DNA of 64,000 nucleotides from Haemophilus parainfluenzae (GCF_900450995.1 NZ_UGHY01000002.1:1855001-1919000), one strand, 5' to 3'. Counted from the stretch's first letter, positions 18,243-28,603 are shown. Program-made: numbers and translations. Notes: a model not told the origin generated them from the letters alone.

Positions 18243-19797
18243 TTCTTTCCTTACTTGGCTTAAAAGTGCGGTTATTTTCGGTGTCGTTTTGGGATTGAGT
18301 GGCTGTGATAAATTAAACAGCCAGAAATCGATAAACACAGAAACGGATGAGCAACCAACACAAAGCCAGTCAATCAAACAAGAGAATACTTCAAAACCGA
18401 ATCGTACATTACTGACTCGGGCATTTACTCATCCCCCTTCTTTTGAGCCTTGGTTTGTTCGTTATCCAGAACAAGAGGGCTTATTACGTGATTTGTATGA
18501 AGGTTTAACGGCTTATGATCCGGAAGGGAGAATCGTGTCGGGTATCGCAGAAAGTTGGCAAACGAAAGACAACAAAACCTGGATCTTTACCTTGCGTGAA
18601 GGGCTTCGTTGGTCAAATGGTGATCCCTTAGTTGCCCAAGATATCATGCTTTCTTGGCAAGCACTGTCTCAATCAAATAGTCCTTTCAGATCCTATTTAG
18701 CTTATCTCAATTTAAAAAATGCGAAAGGCGTTTTAGAAAAAAATAAACCTTTTAGGAGCTTAGGAATTTATGCGGAAAATGACCGCACTTTACGCATTGA
18801 GCTCGATAAAGCAATCCCTTATTTACCGGAAATGTTGGCGCATATCAGCCTTGTGCCTCAATATCGCGATCCTGATTCCTCAGTGACAAACGGGGCTTAT
18901 ATGATCGAAAGCGAAAGCGTGAAAAGCATACACTTAACTAAAAATCCCTATTATTGGCAGAAAAATAATGTGGCTTTTGAGCGTGTAGAATATTTGCCTT
19001 TTATCGCCACTAAATTATCTGACTTTGATGTGGTGGTTGATGTACCAGAAGTGCATGCGGACCTTCAACATTTCCCACAGCTTTGCAGTTATTTTTATGA
19101 ATTTAATCTCAACGATCCTAAAGTTGCTAAGGCCGATTTGCGCAAGGCGATTGCTTCGTTGGTCTCTGTCACCAATATCGTGAATAATGAGATTCCCGCG
19201 GCAATTCCGAGTTCGTATTTTTTACCGAAAGCCATGTTAAATGGACAAGATTCAAGATGGGAGCCCGTTGTTGCAGAGCAGTTATTAGCCCAAAATAAAA
19301 TTAATGAAAGACATCCGCTACACTTAAATGTGCTTTATGATGAGACGCCATTGAATGTAAATATCGCACAACGTTTAGTGGGGCAATTAACTCAGTCCGA
19401 TATGTTGCGAGTAGATGCCCAACCAGTCAATTGGCAAACATTACAAATGAAACGCCAAAAAGGTGATTTCCAAGTCATTCGTTCAGGCTGGTGTGCGGAC
19501 TTTAATCATCCGATGGCATTCTTGGGTTTGTTCTATTCTAAAAGTCCAGATAATAAAAATGGCTACGATAATGCGGAATATGATCAGCTTTTTGAGCAAG
19601 CATTGAAAAGTTTAAATGAAAAAGAGCGGTCAGAAATTTACTTAAAATTAAGTGAGAAGATCCAACAGGAAAACCTTGCTTTACCGCTTTTCCAATACAC
19701 CATTCCAGTTTATCTTTCTCCAACTATTATGGGGGCGAAGAAAAATCCAGTGGGCGTCATTTACAGTAAGGATCTATGGCGACAAATTGAAAGCTAA
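18235..19797 (+). CDS. Orphan peptide-type solute-binding lipoprotein
   Basis: This 520-residue protein belongs to the OppA/DppA (SBP family 5) class. A lipoprotein signal ends in LSGC (lipid-bearing Cys at about 24), followed by a Gln/Ser/Thr-rich linker and the binding fold (from about 55), including GLTAYDPEGRIVSGIAESW. ATG at 18235 is preferred to an upstream TTG. No permease or ATPase gene follows; a terminator does. It must therefore use a transporter encoded elsewhere or act as a free binding protein. Substrates in this family include peptides, haem and glutathione, and the ligand cannot be called here. Confidence 0.8.
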   Translation: MDNSFLTWLKSAVIFGVVLGLSGCDKLNSQKSINTETDEQPTQSQSIKQENTSKPNRTLLTRAFTHPPSFEPWFVRYPEQEGLLRDLYEGLTAYDPEGRIVSGIAESWQTKDNKTWIFTLREGLRWSNGDPLVAQDIMLSWQALSQSNSPFRSYLAYLNLKNAKGVLEKNKPFRSLGIYAENDRTLRIELDKAIPYLPEMLAHISLVPQYRDPDSSVTNGAYMIESESVKSIHLTKNPYYWQKNNVAFERVEYLPFIATKLSDFDVVVDVPEVHADLQHFPQLCSYFYEFNLNDPKVAKADLRKAIASLVSVTNIVNNEIPAAIPSSYFLPKAMLNGQDSRWEPVVAEQLLAQNKINERHPLHLNVLYDETPLNVNIAQRLVGQLTQSDMLRVDAQPVNWQTLQMKRQKGDFQVIRSGWCADFNHPMAFLGLFYSKSPDNKNGYDNAEYDQLFEQALKSLNEKERSEIYLKLSEKIQQENLALPLFQYTIPVYLSPTIMGAKKNPVGVIYSKDLWRQIES

Positions 19798-19808
19798 AGC
19801 TGATTAAG

Positions 19809-19843
19809 AAAGTTGTTCATGGTGTGGTGAACAACTTTTTTAT
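19809..19843 (+). terminator. Terminator after the solute-binding lipoprotein gene
   Basis: AAAGTTGTTCA and TGAACAACTTT form a perfect 11-bp stem with an 8-nt loop, followed by TTTTATT. Confidence 0.85.
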
Positions 19844-19874
19844 TAAATTCAACGAAAAGTGTAGAGTTACGCTA

Positions 19875-19902
19875 TTTACTTTTTATTTTTGTCCGATATA
19901 AT
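19875..19902 (+). promoter_or_regulatory. Promoter of the merR-aas operon
   Basis: TTTACT (19875-19880), 16 bp, then a perfect TATAAT (19897-19902). It lies 31 bp before the MerR-type gene. Confidence 0.45.
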
Positions 19903-19933
19903 ACACAACAAATCAACCTAGAGGGAAATCCTT

Positions 19934-20575
19934 ATGTTAAAAATGAATGATTTGGTTAAGCTTAGTCAGACACCAAAATCCACGGTGCTGTACTATGTGA
20001 AAGAAGCTTTGTTGCCTGAACCGGTAAAAGATAAACCGAATTTTCATCTCTATGATGAATATTGTGTGGAGTTGCTCAGTTTTATTAAATATCTACAAAG
20101 CAATTTCAATGCGACGATTTCACAAATTAAAGCACTTTTTGCTCATCCTCATTTTGATTGGAATAATCCTTATGAAAGCCTTATTGGATTATTAGACATT
20201 ATCATGGGGGCTGAAAATGAAGTATTTTCAGTCGAGCAGCTCTCTGCAGAATTTCATCTTTCTGCTAAACAAATCGAAGACATGGTAGCAGAAGGATTAT
20301 TGAATCCTCGTGAAGGCATTTTTACAGCAAAAGAACGTGATATTTTGGCTATCTTGTCTCGTTGTAATGAAGCCGAAATGGAGGTAGTGAAAGCTTATTT
20401 GACTGCTGCAAAAATGTTAGCAGAAAAAGAGGTGAATGTGACTTTAGCTGCATTAGCCAATAGCGAACAAAAAGATGAAAAATTAAAACACTTATTTGAT
20501 TTATTATTGGTGTTAAAACCTTATCTCTTGAATATGAAAACCTTTAATCTTTATCAAGCGGAGAGTGCGAAATGA
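19934..20575 (+). CDS. MerR-family transcriptional regulator
   Basis: This 213-residue protein begins with a MerR-type winged helix: MNDLVKLSQTPKSTVLYYVKEALLPEP, then HLYDEYCVELLSFIKYLQ (about 1-60). The rest is helical with a second HTH-like segment (QLSAEFHLSAKQIEDMVAEGLL, about 97-118). No cysteine cluster for metal binding is seen. Its TGA overlaps the ATG of the LplT-Aas fusion gene (ATGA), so they form an operon. I infer that it regulates that lysophospholipid-recycling gene; the signal is unknown. Confidence 0.8.
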   Translation: MLKMNDLVKLSQTPKSTVLYYVKEALLPEPVKDKPNFHLYDEYCVELLSFIKYLQSNFNATISQIKALFAHPHFDWNNPYESLIGLLDIIMGAENEVFSVEQLSAEFHLSAKQIEDMVAEGLLNPREGIFTAKERDILAILSRCNEAEMEVVKAYLTAAKMLAEKEVNVTLAALANSEQKDEKLKHLFDLLLVLKPYLLNMKTFNLYQAESAK

Positions 20576-23500
20576 AACTCTTAAAATATACTGGCTTTGT
20601 ACCTTATTTAGCCATTGCCTTTATTAATGCCAGTGTGGATTTGGCACATAAAATTACCATTCAAAATGTGTTGCTGAAAAGTTTTTCAGGTGAGAGTTTG
20701 GTTGTTTTAACGGCATTAATTAATGCGATGATTTTATTGCCGTTTATTTTCTTATTTTCGCCTTCGGCATTTATTAACGATAAATTTTCTCGCACCAATG
20801 TGATTCGTTATAGCAGTTTAGCGGCTGTGGCGATTAGTGCTGGGATTTTATTGAGTTATATGACGGGAATGTTTGCTATTTCCTTTGTACTGACATTGAT
20901 TTTGGCAGCACAAAGTGCGGTCTATTCTCCTGCCAAATATAGCATTATTAAATCGATTGTGGGCACTGAAAATATCGGTATGGCAAACGGTGTCATTCAA
21001 GCGCTTACTATTGTGGCCATTCTATTTAGTTCTTTTGCTTTTTCTTTCTTCTTTGAAGCGCATTATGTGGCATCAGATGATCCGAATGAAGTATTACAAA
21101 GTGTTTGGGTTATAGGTGTAACATTAGTATTACTGAGTGCACTAGAAGCCTATTTTGCGTTTAAAATCCCATTCTTTAAGCAAGAAGCTGAAAATACGGA
21201 TGGCCAGTTTAATATGAGAAAATACCTTTCTTTAGGGTATTTAAAAGATAACGTTCGCACATTAAAAGCAGATCAAAATATTTGGTTGAGTGTTATTGGA
21301 TTAAGCCTGTTTTGGGGCGTGTCACAAATTATTGTGGCGGCATTCCCTGCGCATTATAAAGCGATGTTCAATGAAGATAATGCTATTGTCATTCAAGCGA
21401 TTCTTGCGGTGAGCGGCATAGGGCTTGCGCTTGGTTCATATCTTGCGGGACGCGCTTCTCGTTTACATATTGAGTTAGGTATTGTCCCGCTTGGTGCATT
21501 GGGTATTTGTGTGTCGTTATTCTTCTTAACACTAGCACAAAGTGGAGTGGTATTAGCACTTTGTTCTTTTGTCTTTGGTTTCTCTGGTGGCTTATTAATC
21601 GTGCCATTGAATGCGACGATTCAGTATTTCGCACCGGAGAAAATCAGCGGCAAAATCATGGCAGGTAACAACTTTGTACAAAACGTGTTCATGGTAGTGT
21701 TTTTGCTATTAAGCATTGTTTTTGTACAACTTAATGTTTCGACTCAAGGTTTATTCTTAGTGACTTCTGCTACATGTTTTGCTGCAAGTTTATATACCAT
21801 GTCGAAAGTGCCTCATTTATTTACGCGTTTATTCTTGCTCTTTGCGTTAAAAGCGAATTACCGTTTTCATGTGGATGGGTTAAAAAATCTTCCACAAAGT
21901 GGTGGAGTGTTGTTATTAGGTAACCATATTAGCTGGATTGACTGGTTAGTATTACAAGCGGCTAGCCCGCGTGCGATTAAATTTGTGATGTATCGTCCAA
22001 TTTACAAAAAATGGTATCTCACTTGGTTCTTCCGTATTTTCAAAGTGATCCCTATTGGTGGTGGCTCAAGCCGTGAATCTATTGAAACCATTCGTGAATA
22101 TTTAGCGCGTGGTGAAGTAGTGGCTTTATTCCCAGAAGGTCATATCAGCTATAACGGTCAAATCAATGAGTTCCAAAAAGGCTTTGAGCACGTATTAAAA
22201 GATTTAGAGAATGTGATGACTGTTCCTTTCTATTTACGTGGATTATGGGGCAGCAGCTTCTCTCGTGCAGATTCTTTCTATAAGAATTTAACTAAACGCC
22301 AAGGCAAACGTGAAATTTTAGTGGCATTTGGTAAACCAATTCATGGCTTTATTGATGCGACAGCAATGAAGCAAAAAGTACTCGAACTTTCTTTCTCTGT
22401 ATGGGAAAAAGTCATGAGTAAACGTAAACCGCTTATGCATCATTGGTTGAATTCAGCAAAATCAAATTTATTCAAAGAGGCCGCGGTAGATGCACAAGGT
22501 ACTAAACTCAATAATCTGAAATTTATTGCGGTAGTGCTAATGTTTGTGGAAACCTTAAAAGCTGCTTTAGGGAATGAAAAAAATGTCGGTGTGCTATTAC
22601 CAAGTTCATCAATCGGGGCAATTATCAATATGACCTTAATGGTGATGGGCAAAGTACCGGTAAATTTAAACTACACGCTAAGCCCTGAAGCGATGGAAAA
22701 AGCGTTGAAAAAAGCTAATATTTCGCAAGTCATTACCTCTGAAAAATTCTTGGATAAGTTGAACGCAAAAGGTTTTGACTTTAGCCAAGTGGTGGCTGAT
22801 AAAGCCCTCTTTATGGAAAATTTAGGGAAATTGATCACTAAAGTGAATAAAGTGCGGTCATTTTTAACCGCGTTTTTGGCGCCACAATGGTGGATTAAAT
22901 TACGTTACTTTGCAGACGTAAGCTTGGAAGATACTGCAACCATCTTATTCAGTAGTGGTAGTGAAGGTGATCCAAAAGGCATTGAATTAAGCCATAAAAA
23001 CTTACTGACAAATATTAAACAGATCGGTGAATTATTAAACTTCCACAAAGATGATGTGATTTTGAATTCCTTACCCATTTTCCACTCATTCGGCTTAACA
23101 GTGACAACTTTATTGCCATTGTGTGAAGGCATTAAAATGGTAAGTGTAGCGGATCCGACAGATGGGGCGACAGTAGGAAAAATGTGTGCTCGACATCGTG
23201 TGAGCATTTTATTTGGTACTTCAACGTTCTTTAGATTGTATGTACGCAATAAGAAATTCCATCCGTTAATGCTACAAAACGTACGTATGGTTATTGCGGG
23301 CGCCGAAAAATTGAAAGCGGATGTCAAAGAAGCATTCAAACTTAAATTTGGCTTGGAAATTTACGAAGGTTATGGTGCAACTGAAACAGCACCGGTAGCT
23401 AGTGTAAATATGCCTAATTTACTTGATCCGGAAACCTTACAAGAATTTACCTTCAATCAAGCTGGTACCGTAGGTATGCCATTACCGGGCACCATTATTA

Positions 23501-24021
23501 AAATTGTGGATCCGGAAAGCTTGCAAGAATTACCAGTTGGCGAAGACGGTTTGATCTTGATTGGTGGTGGGCAAGTCATGAAAGGTTATTTGAATGCACC
23601 AGAAAAAACAGCAGAAGTGATTGTTGAAATTGATGGTGTACGTTATTACAAAACTGGCGATAAAGGTCATATCGATCATAACGGCTTTATTACCATTGTG
23701 GATCGTTATTCTCGATTTGCTAAAGTCGGCGGTGAAATGATCAGCCTCGGCAGCGTGGAAGAGAAACTTTCACAAGTATTTGATGAAGAAAATCAATTTG
23801 TTGCGGTCGCTTTGAGCGATGATAAAAAAGGCGAGAGCATAGTGCTTTTAATTAAATCTACGCTTTCTTTAGATGAGATCAATGAGCGTATTAAAGGATT
23901 AAATGTACCGCCGATTATGCTTCCAAGCCAAGTCTTTTTAGTAGATGAAATCCCGATGCTCGGAAGTGGTAAAGTGGATTTCAAAGGGGCGAAGAATTTA
24001 GCCATGAATTTGGTTAAGTAA
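20572..24021 (+). CDS. aas: Lysophospholipid transporter / acyltransferase / acyl-ACP synthetase fusion
   Basis: This 1149-residue protein combines three activities of lysophospholipid recycling. Residues 1-415 form an MFS transporter like LplT, which flips lysophospholipid inward. Residues 430-620 are a PlsC-type acyltransferase with HX4D (H452, D457) and FPEGH. Residues 640-1149 are an AMP-forming acyl-ACP synthetase with SSGSEGDPKG (about 794-803) and YGATET. In E. coli LplT and Aas are separate neighbours. The gene overlaps its MerR regulator by 4 bp and ends at a bidirectional terminator. Confidence 0.92.
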   Translation: MKLLKYTGFVPYLAIAFINASVDLAHKITIQNVLLKSFSGESLVVLTALINAMILLPFIFLFSPSAFINDKFSRTNVIRYSSLAAVAISAGILLSYMTGMFAISFVLTLILAAQSAVYSPAKYSIIKSIVGTENIGMANGVIQALTIVAILFSSFAFSFFFEAHYVASDDPNEVLQSVWVIGVTLVLLSALEAYFAFKIPFFKQEAENTDGQFNMRKYLSLGYLKDNVRTLKADQNIWLSVIGLSLFWGVSQIIVAAFPAHYKAMFNEDNAIVIQAILAVSGIGLALGSYLAGRASRLHIELGIVPLGALGICVSLFFLTLAQSGVVLALCSFVFGFSGGLLIVPLNATIQYFAPEKISGKIMAGNNFVQNVFMVVFLLLSIVFVQLNVSTQGLFLVTSATCFAASLYTMSKVPHLFTRLFLLFALKANYRFHVDGLKNLPQSGGVLLLGNHISWIDWLVLQAASPRAIKFVMYRPIYKKWYLTWFFRIFKVIPIGGGSSRESIETIREYLARGEVVALFPEGHISYNGQINEFQKGFEHVLKDLENVMTVPFYLRGLWGSSFSRADSFYKNLTKRQGKREILVAFGKPIHGFIDATAMKQKVLELSFSVWEKVMSKRKPLMHHWLNSAKSNLFKEAAVDAQGTKLNNLKFIAVVLMFVETLKAALGNEKNVGVLLPSSSIGAIINMTLMVMGKVPVNLNYTLSPEAMEKALKKANISQVITSEKFLDKLNAKGFDFSQVVADKALFMENLGKLITKVNKVRSFLTAFLAPQWWIKLRYFADVSLEDTATILFSSGSEGDPKGIELSHKNLLTNIKQIGELLNFHKDDVILNSLPIFHSFGLTVTTLLPLCEGIKMVSVADPTDGATVGKMCARHRVSILFGTSTFFRLYVRNKKFHPLMLQNVRMVIAGAEKLKADVKEAFKLKFGLEIYEGYGATETAPVASVNMPNLLDPETLQEFTFNQAGTVGMPLPGTIIKIVDPESLQELPVGEDGLILIGGGQVMKGYLNAPEKTAEVIVEIDGVRYYKTGDKGHIDHNGFITIVDRYSRFAKVGGEMISLGSVEEKLSQVFDEENQFVAVALSDDKKGESIVLLIKSTLSLDEINERIKGLNVPPIMLPSQVFLVDEIPMLGSGKVDFKGAKNLAMNLVK

Positions 24022-24040
24022 AGAAAATCGTAATAAATAA

Positions 24041-24073
24041 AAGGGCGGTCAATTTGATTTGACCGCTCTTTTT
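24041..24073. terminator. Bidirectional terminator between aas and ilvE
   Basis: GGGCGGTCAA and TTGACCGCTC form the stem, with A and T runs outside. It serves two convergent genes. The right arm is the hybrid AAGAGCGGTC sequence on the minus strand. Confidence 0.75.
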
Positions 24074-24090
24074 ATTGATAGATAAATAAA

Positions 24091-25122
24091 TTATTCTACT
24101 TTTACAATCCAGCCTTCAGGTGCTTCCACATCACCGAATTGGATACCGGTTAACTCGTTGTAAAGCTTACGTGTAACAGGACCTACTTCAGTTTCTGAAT
24201 AGAACACGTGGAATTTGCCTTTGTGTTGAATACCGCCTACTGGCGTAATGACGGCAGCAGTACCACAAGCCCCTGCTTCGGCAAATTGATCAAGTTGATC
24301 GATATACACGTCACCTTCAATGGCTTCCATACCTAAACGTTCTTTTGCAATGTGAAGTAATGAGTATTTAGTTATACTTGGTAAAATAGATTCAGATGCT
24401 GGTGTGATAAATTTATTATCTTTGGTGATACCAAAGAAGTTTGCCGCACCCACTTCTTCAATTTTAGTATGTGTTTTTGGATCGAGATAGATCGCATCAG
24501 CGAATTTACGTTCTGGCGTACCTTCTTCTGCGGCTAGTTCATGTGGAAGCAAACTTGCTGCGTAGTTACCACCTACTTTTACACCACCGGTTCCCATAGG
24601 TGCAGCACGGTCGTAATCAGTCGTAATGAAATTAGATGGTGCTAAACCACCTTTGAAATAAGCGCCAACAGGGCAGCAGAATACAGAGAAAATAAATTCA
24701 GGTGCGGTTTTTACACCGATATTCGCGCCTGTACCAAAGAGGAATGGACGTAAATATAATGTTGCGCCAGATCCGTAAGGACCTAACCATTCTTGGTTTG
24801 CTTTCACCACTTCTTTACAAGCTCGGATAAATAATTCTGTTGGCATTTGTGGCATTAATAAGCGATCAGAGGTATGTTGCATGCGTTTTGCATTTTGATC
24901 TGGACGGAATAAGTTGATTGAACCATCTTTACAACGATAGGCTTTTAAGCCTTCAAAGCATTGTTGACCGTAGTGAATAGCCGTTGAACCTTCGTGGATA
25001 TGTAGCATATTATCGGTGGTGAGTTTACCTTCATCCCATTTGCCATCTTTCCAATGTGCGATGAATCGGTAATCTGTTTTGATATAACTAAATCCAAGAT
25101 TGTTCCAGTCTAAGTCTTTCAT
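24091..25122 (-). CDS. ilvE: Branched-chain amino acid aminotransferase
   Basis: This 343-residue class IV PLP aminotransferase interconverts leucine, isoleucine and valine with their 2-oxo acids. It has the larger eukaryote-like or Gram-positive-like BCAT form (about 340 residues) and not the 309-residue E. coli type. The probable PLP lysine lies in [13 protein letters not shown] (about 178-190). It stands alone, convergent with aas and close to the 3' end of the GcvB RNA. Confidence 0.92.
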   Translation of the reverse strand: MKDLDWNNLGFSYIKTDYRFIAHWKDGKWDEGKLTTDNMLHIHEGSTAIHYGQQCFEGLKAYRCKDGSINLFRPDQNAKRMQHTSDRLLMPQMPTELFIRACKEVVKANQEWLGPYGSGATLYLRPFLFGTGANIGVKTAPEFIFSVFCCPVGAYFKGGLAPSNFITTDYDRAAPMGTGGVKVGGNYAASLLPHELAAEEGTPERKFADAIYLDPKTHTKIEEVGAANFFGITKDNKFITPASESILPSITKYSLLHIAKERLGMEAIEGDVYIDQLDQFAEAGACGTAAVITPVGGIQHKGKFHVFYSETEVGPVTRKLYNELTGIQFGDVEAPEGWIVKVE

Positions 25123-25305
25123 TTTGCTTCCTTAATTTGTATAAATAATTTTATGAATGGAAATGCAGTTAATCTACACCATTACGATAACTATGAAAAC
25201 CTTTAAACACAAAAATATTGTGATTTCTCAAAATTTTTATTGGATTTTCAAATTTGTGAAGTTGGTCAGGAAATAAAATTTTGCTTATGCTAAAATGCCA
25301 AGAAT

Positions 25306-25481
25306 AAAAAAACGCCGCTCGAAACGAGCAGCGCTTAACCAGAATGGTTTAATATATACAGGAAGTAAATGAGTAACTTAATTGTTACTCCAGTTCGGAG
25401 AACCGAACTATATGCAAACACAACATCATACTTAAGTCTGAAACTCATTAACTTGTAAGGAATTACCAATCATTAAGTATG
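25306..25481 (-). ncRNA. gcvB: GcvB small regulatory RNA
   Basis: This Hfq-dependent RNA represses amino-acid and peptide transport genes. The GU-rich seed GATGTTGTGTTTGCA (minus strand, about 25431-25417) and the later ACTTCCTGTA segment match the conserved R1 and R3 regions of enterobacterial GcvB. Three hairpins are visible (CATACTTAA/TTAAGTATG, GTTCGG/CCGAAC, GAGTAAC/GTTACTC) and then a terminator, GCGCTGCTCG/CGAGCGGCGT followed by T7. It is divergent from gcvA, as in other gamma-proteobacteria. R1 appears shorter than in E. coli. Confidence 0.93.
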
Positions 25482-25486
25482 GGGGT

Positions 25487-25515
25487 ATTGTAGATAGAAG
25501 GTGATGGAAGGACAA
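25487..25515 (-). promoter_or_regulatory. gcvB promoter
   Basis: Minus-strand TTGTCC (25515-25510), 17 bp, TACAAT (25492-25487), giving a start near 25480. CTAAT-type GcvA half sites lie just upstream at about 25548-25552 and 25580-25584. Confidence 0.6.
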
Positions 25516-25604
25516 ATGATGTTTTTTTATTTGATGCATAAAAAAAACTAATCCGAATTAAATCTTCGTTATTGTAAACTAAAATTTAGCTGTTGGGAAG
25601 AATT

Positions 25605-26498
25605 ATGTATAAACGTTTGCCTCCCTTGAATTCATTGAAGTCTTTCGAGTCTGCTGCACGACATTTAAGCTTCACAAAAGCGGCAGATGAACTTTTTGTG
25701 ACACAAGCCGCAGTGAGCCATCAAATAAAATTATTAGAAGATTTTTTAGGTGTTGAGCTTTTTATTCGTAAAAATCGTTCACTCGAATTGACGGAATTTG
25801 GGAAAGCCTACTTTGTTGATATCAATAGAATATTACGAAAATTAAATGAAGCAACCGAACGTTTATTAACACTTAAAGCAGAGCCACATTTGGCAATTAG
25901 TGTACCACAAACCTTTGGTATTCAATGGCTTGTGCCACATTTGAGTGATTTTAATAAGCAACACCCTGAAATTGAGGTACGCTTGAAGGGCGTCGATCAA
26001 GATGAAGGTTTATTGAATAAAGAAATTGATATTGCCATTTATTATGGAAAAGGTGATTGGGAAAATTTACAGGTTGATCGTTTAGGCGAAGAAAACCTCG
26101 TGATTTTGGCCGCGCCTTCATTGCTTGAGAAAATACCAGTAAGTTGTCCTAATGATTTGAAAAAGCATACGCTGATTCATACGCATACTCGAGATAACTG
26201 GCAAGCGATGGCGGATTATCTCAAATTAGATGATTTGAATATTCAGCAAGGCCCGTTATTTAGCCACACCTTTATGGCATTGCAAGCGGCCGTTCATGGG
26301 CAGGGGATTGCGTTAGCTAATCGTATTTTGGCTCAGCAAGAAATTGAAAACGGTCATTTGCAAATTGTGTTACCAACCGAATTGCGGGATCCAAAATCAT
26401 TCTATGTGGTCAATCATTTAGATCGTTTAGATGATGAACAAATTCAAGCCTTTAGAAAATGGATTAAAGATTCAATTAAATTAGGAAAACATGAATAA
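25605..26498 (+). CDS. gcvA: Glycine cleavage regulator, LysR family
   Basis: This protein of 297 residues (ATG at 25605) activates the glycine cleavage operon and gcvB. It has a LysR winged helix (about 1-62, [20 protein letters not shown]) and a periplasmic-binding-like effector domain. The divergent GcvB RNA and downstream rlmM reproduce the conserved gcvB-gcvA-rlmM order. Four extra upstream codons would start at a GTG/TTG-type codon at 25593; the ATG has GGAAG in front and is preferred. Confidence 0.92.
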   Translation: MYKRLPPLNSLKSFESAARHLSFTKAADELFVTQAAVSHQIKLLEDFLGVELFIRKNRSLELTEFGKAYFVDINRILRKLNEATERLLTLKAEPHLAISVPQTFGIQWLVPHLSDFNKQHPEIEVRLKGVDQDEGLLNKEIDIAIYYGKGDWENLQVDRLGEENLVILAAPSLLEKIPVSCPNDLKKHTLIHTHTRDNWQAMADYLKLDDLNIQQGPLFSHTFMALQAAVHGQGIALANRILAQQEIENGHLQIVLPTELRDPKSFYVVNHLDRLDDEQIQAFRKWIKDSIKLGKHE

Positions 26499-27579
26499 AT
26501 TAGCATTATATTGTCGAATTGGCTTTGAAAAAGAAGTCGCCGCAGAAATTACCGACCAAGCTTCTGAGCGTGGTGTATTTGGTTTTGCTCGCGTGGTAGA
26601 AAACAGCGGCTATGTCATTTTTGAATGCTATCAACCAGGCGATGCGGATCGCTTAGCGCGAGAAATCCCTTTTAATCGTTTGATTTTTGTGCGTCAAATG
26701 ATCGTTGTTTCAGATTTCTTAGAAAATCTCGATCCTCAAGATCGTATCTCGCCAATTATGGCTCAATATAAACGCATAGCAGAAGACATTAATCTTAAGC
26801 AAGCGGTAGAGCTATTTGTCGAAACAGCAGATACCAATGAAGCCAAAGAGCTTTCGACATTTTGCCGAAAATTTACCGTGCCGTTACGCCAAGCGTTGAA
26901 AAAACAAGGTTGGTTACAAGGTAAGCCGAATGCAAAGCGCGGTCAGATTTTACATTGTTTTTTCACTCAGCCGAATTGTTGCTATGTAGGGTATTCTTAT
27001 CTTGGCAATAACTCTACCCATTTTATGGGGATACCACGTTTGAAATTCCCAGCGGATGCGCCAAGCCGTTCAACTTTAAAATTGGAAGAAGCGATTTTAA
27101 CCTTTATTCCTCGAAATGAAGAAAGTAAACGCTTAAATGAAAATATGGTTGGCGTTGATCTCGGTGCTTGCCCTGGCGGTTGGACTTATCAATTAGTGAA
27201 ACGTGGTTTATTTGTGTATGCAGTTGATCACGGCAAAATGGCGGCCAGTTTGCATGATACTGGCAGAATAGAACATTGCCCAGAAGATGGATTTAAATTT
27301 CAACCGCCAAAACGTAATCATATTGATTGGCTTGTGTGTGACATGGTGGAGCAACCAAGTCGAATTGCGAATTTAATAGGGAAATGGTTGATTAACGGCT
27401 GGTGCAGAGAAACCATTTTCAACTTGAAATTGCCAATGAAAAAACGTTATCAAGAAGTGATGTTGTGCTTAGAAAATCTTGCGGTGATATTGGCAGAAAA
27501 AGAATTGGAATTTGATATTCAAGCAAAACATTTGTATCACGATCGCGAAGAGATTACGGTGCATATTGCATTAAAATAG
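26491..27579 (+). CDS. rlmM: 23S rRNA C2498 2'-O-methyltransferase
   Basis: This 362-residue SAM-dependent enzyme methylates C2498 of 23S rRNA. It has an N-terminal THUMP-type region (about 1-170) and a Rossmann methyltransferase domain with [14 protein letters not shown] (about 223-236). It overlaps gcvA by 8 bp. Length is as in E. coli RlmM (366). Confidence 0.93.
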   Translation: MNKLALYCRIGFEKEVAAEITDQASERGVFGFARVVENSGYVIFECYQPGDADRLAREIPFNRLIFVRQMIVVSDFLENLDPQDRISPIMAQYKRIAEDINLKQAVELFVETADTNEAKELSTFCRKFTVPLRQALKKQGWLQGKPNAKRGQILHCFFTQPNCCYVGYSYLGNNSTHFMGIPRLKFPADAPSRSTLKLEEAILTFIPRNEESKRLNENMVGVDLGACPGGWTYQLVKRGLFVYAVDHGKMAASLHDTGRIEHCPEDGFKFQPPKRNHIDWLVCDMVEQPSRIANLIGKWLINGWCRETIFNLKLPMKKRYQEVMLCLENLAVILAEKELEFDIQAKHLYHDREEITVHIALK

Positions 27580-27585
27580 AAAAGC

Positions 27586-27627
27586 AAAGAGCGGTCAAAA
27601 AACATTGAATTTTTTGATCGCTCTTTT
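27586..27627. terminator. Bidirectional terminator between rlmM and cmoB
   Basis: AAAGAGCGGTCAAAAAA and TTTTTTGATCGCTCTTT form a long stem between convergent genes. It carries the hybrid uptake-like AAGAGCGGT arm. Confidence 0.8.
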
Positions 27628-27637
27628 ATTTAAGCAA

Positions 27638-28603
27638 TTATTTATTGGCTAAAATCACTGCGCGAGTTGGAGCTTGATAGCCTTCGATGGTTTTACTGTG
27701 ATCATTTGGATCTAAGAAATCAATCAAACTTTCATTTTCTAACCAATCTGTTTTACGTTGTTCTTCTAATGTAGTGGTGGCGACATCCACACAACGCACA
27801 TTAGTAAAGCCGACTTTTTCCAACCAATTGATGAGTGCAGCAACAGAAGGAATAAAATATACGTTTTTCATTTTGGCATAGCGATCTGAAGGCACTAATA
27901 CCGTATTGACATCGCCATCAACTACTAAGGTTTCTAAGACGAGCTCGCCACCTTTTACTAATTGATTTTTTAGTTGAGTGAGATGATCAAGCGGTGATTT
28001 ACGATGATAAAGCACCCCCATTGAGAATGCCGTATCAAATGCCGCAAGTGGTTGCATTTCTTCAATGCCTAATGGGATTAAGTTAGCTCGTCGATCATTA
28101 TTTAATAATTTTCGAACGGCTTCAAATTGGCAAAGGAAAAGTTCGGTTGGATCAATACCCACCACCATTTTTGCACCTGCACCAACCATGCGCCACATAT
28201 GGTAGCCACTACCGCAGCCCACATCTAAAATGGTACGATCTTTTAATGGCGCAAGATGAGGCAAAACACGCTCCCATTTGAAATCAGAACGCCATTCGCA
28301 ATCCACGTGAATATCAAATAAATGATAAGGTCCTTTTCGCCACGGCATCAATTGCTTCAAATGGTGGATAATACGTTGTTTTTCGCCTTCCGAAAGTGGG
28401 GAAGTGCGGTCAGATTTCACCGCATTTTTTAAATCGATGGTATCTGCCTGCAAATCAGGGAGAAAATCTACGATTTTTGACCATTTGCCATAATCACCAT
28501 GGGTTTGTTTTTCCCATTCTTTTAACTGCAAAGGCAACGTTTCTAGCCAAGCAGATAAATTGGTGGTGGCAATTTGCTGATAAAAAGGACGAAAATCAAT
28601 CAT
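27638..28603 (-). CDS. cmoB: tRNA U34 carboxymethyltransferase
   Basis: This 321-residue enzyme converts hydroxyuridine to 5-carboxymethoxyuridine at tRNA position 34, using carboxy-SAM made by CmoA. The SAM motif [16 protein letters not shown] is at about 120-135. Its ATG overlaps the putP stop by one base (TAATG), so it is translationally coupled to a proline transporter with no known functional tie. cmoA is not in the window. Confidence 0.93.
   Translation of the reverse strand: MIDFRPFYQQIATTNLSAWLETLPLQLKEWEKQTHGDYGKWSKIVDFLPDLQADTIDLKNAVKSDRTSPLSEGEKQRIIHHLKQLMPWRKGPYHLFDIHVDCEWRSDFKWERVLPHLAPLKDRTILDVGCGSGYHMWRMVGAGAKMVVGIDPTELFLCQFEAVRKLLNNDRRANLIPLGIEEMQPLAAFDTAFSMGVLYHRKSPLDHLTQLKNQLVKGGELVLETLVVDGDVNTVLVPSDRYAKMKNVYFIPSVAALINWLEKVGFTNVRCVDVATTTLEEQRKTDWLENESLIDFLDPNDHSKTIEGYQAPTRAVILANK

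Noticed and set aside
22905..23339. 144-codon minus-strand ORF inside aas
   Set aside because: Antisense to the AMP-binding domain of a clearly real gene; no recognisable protein or start signal.
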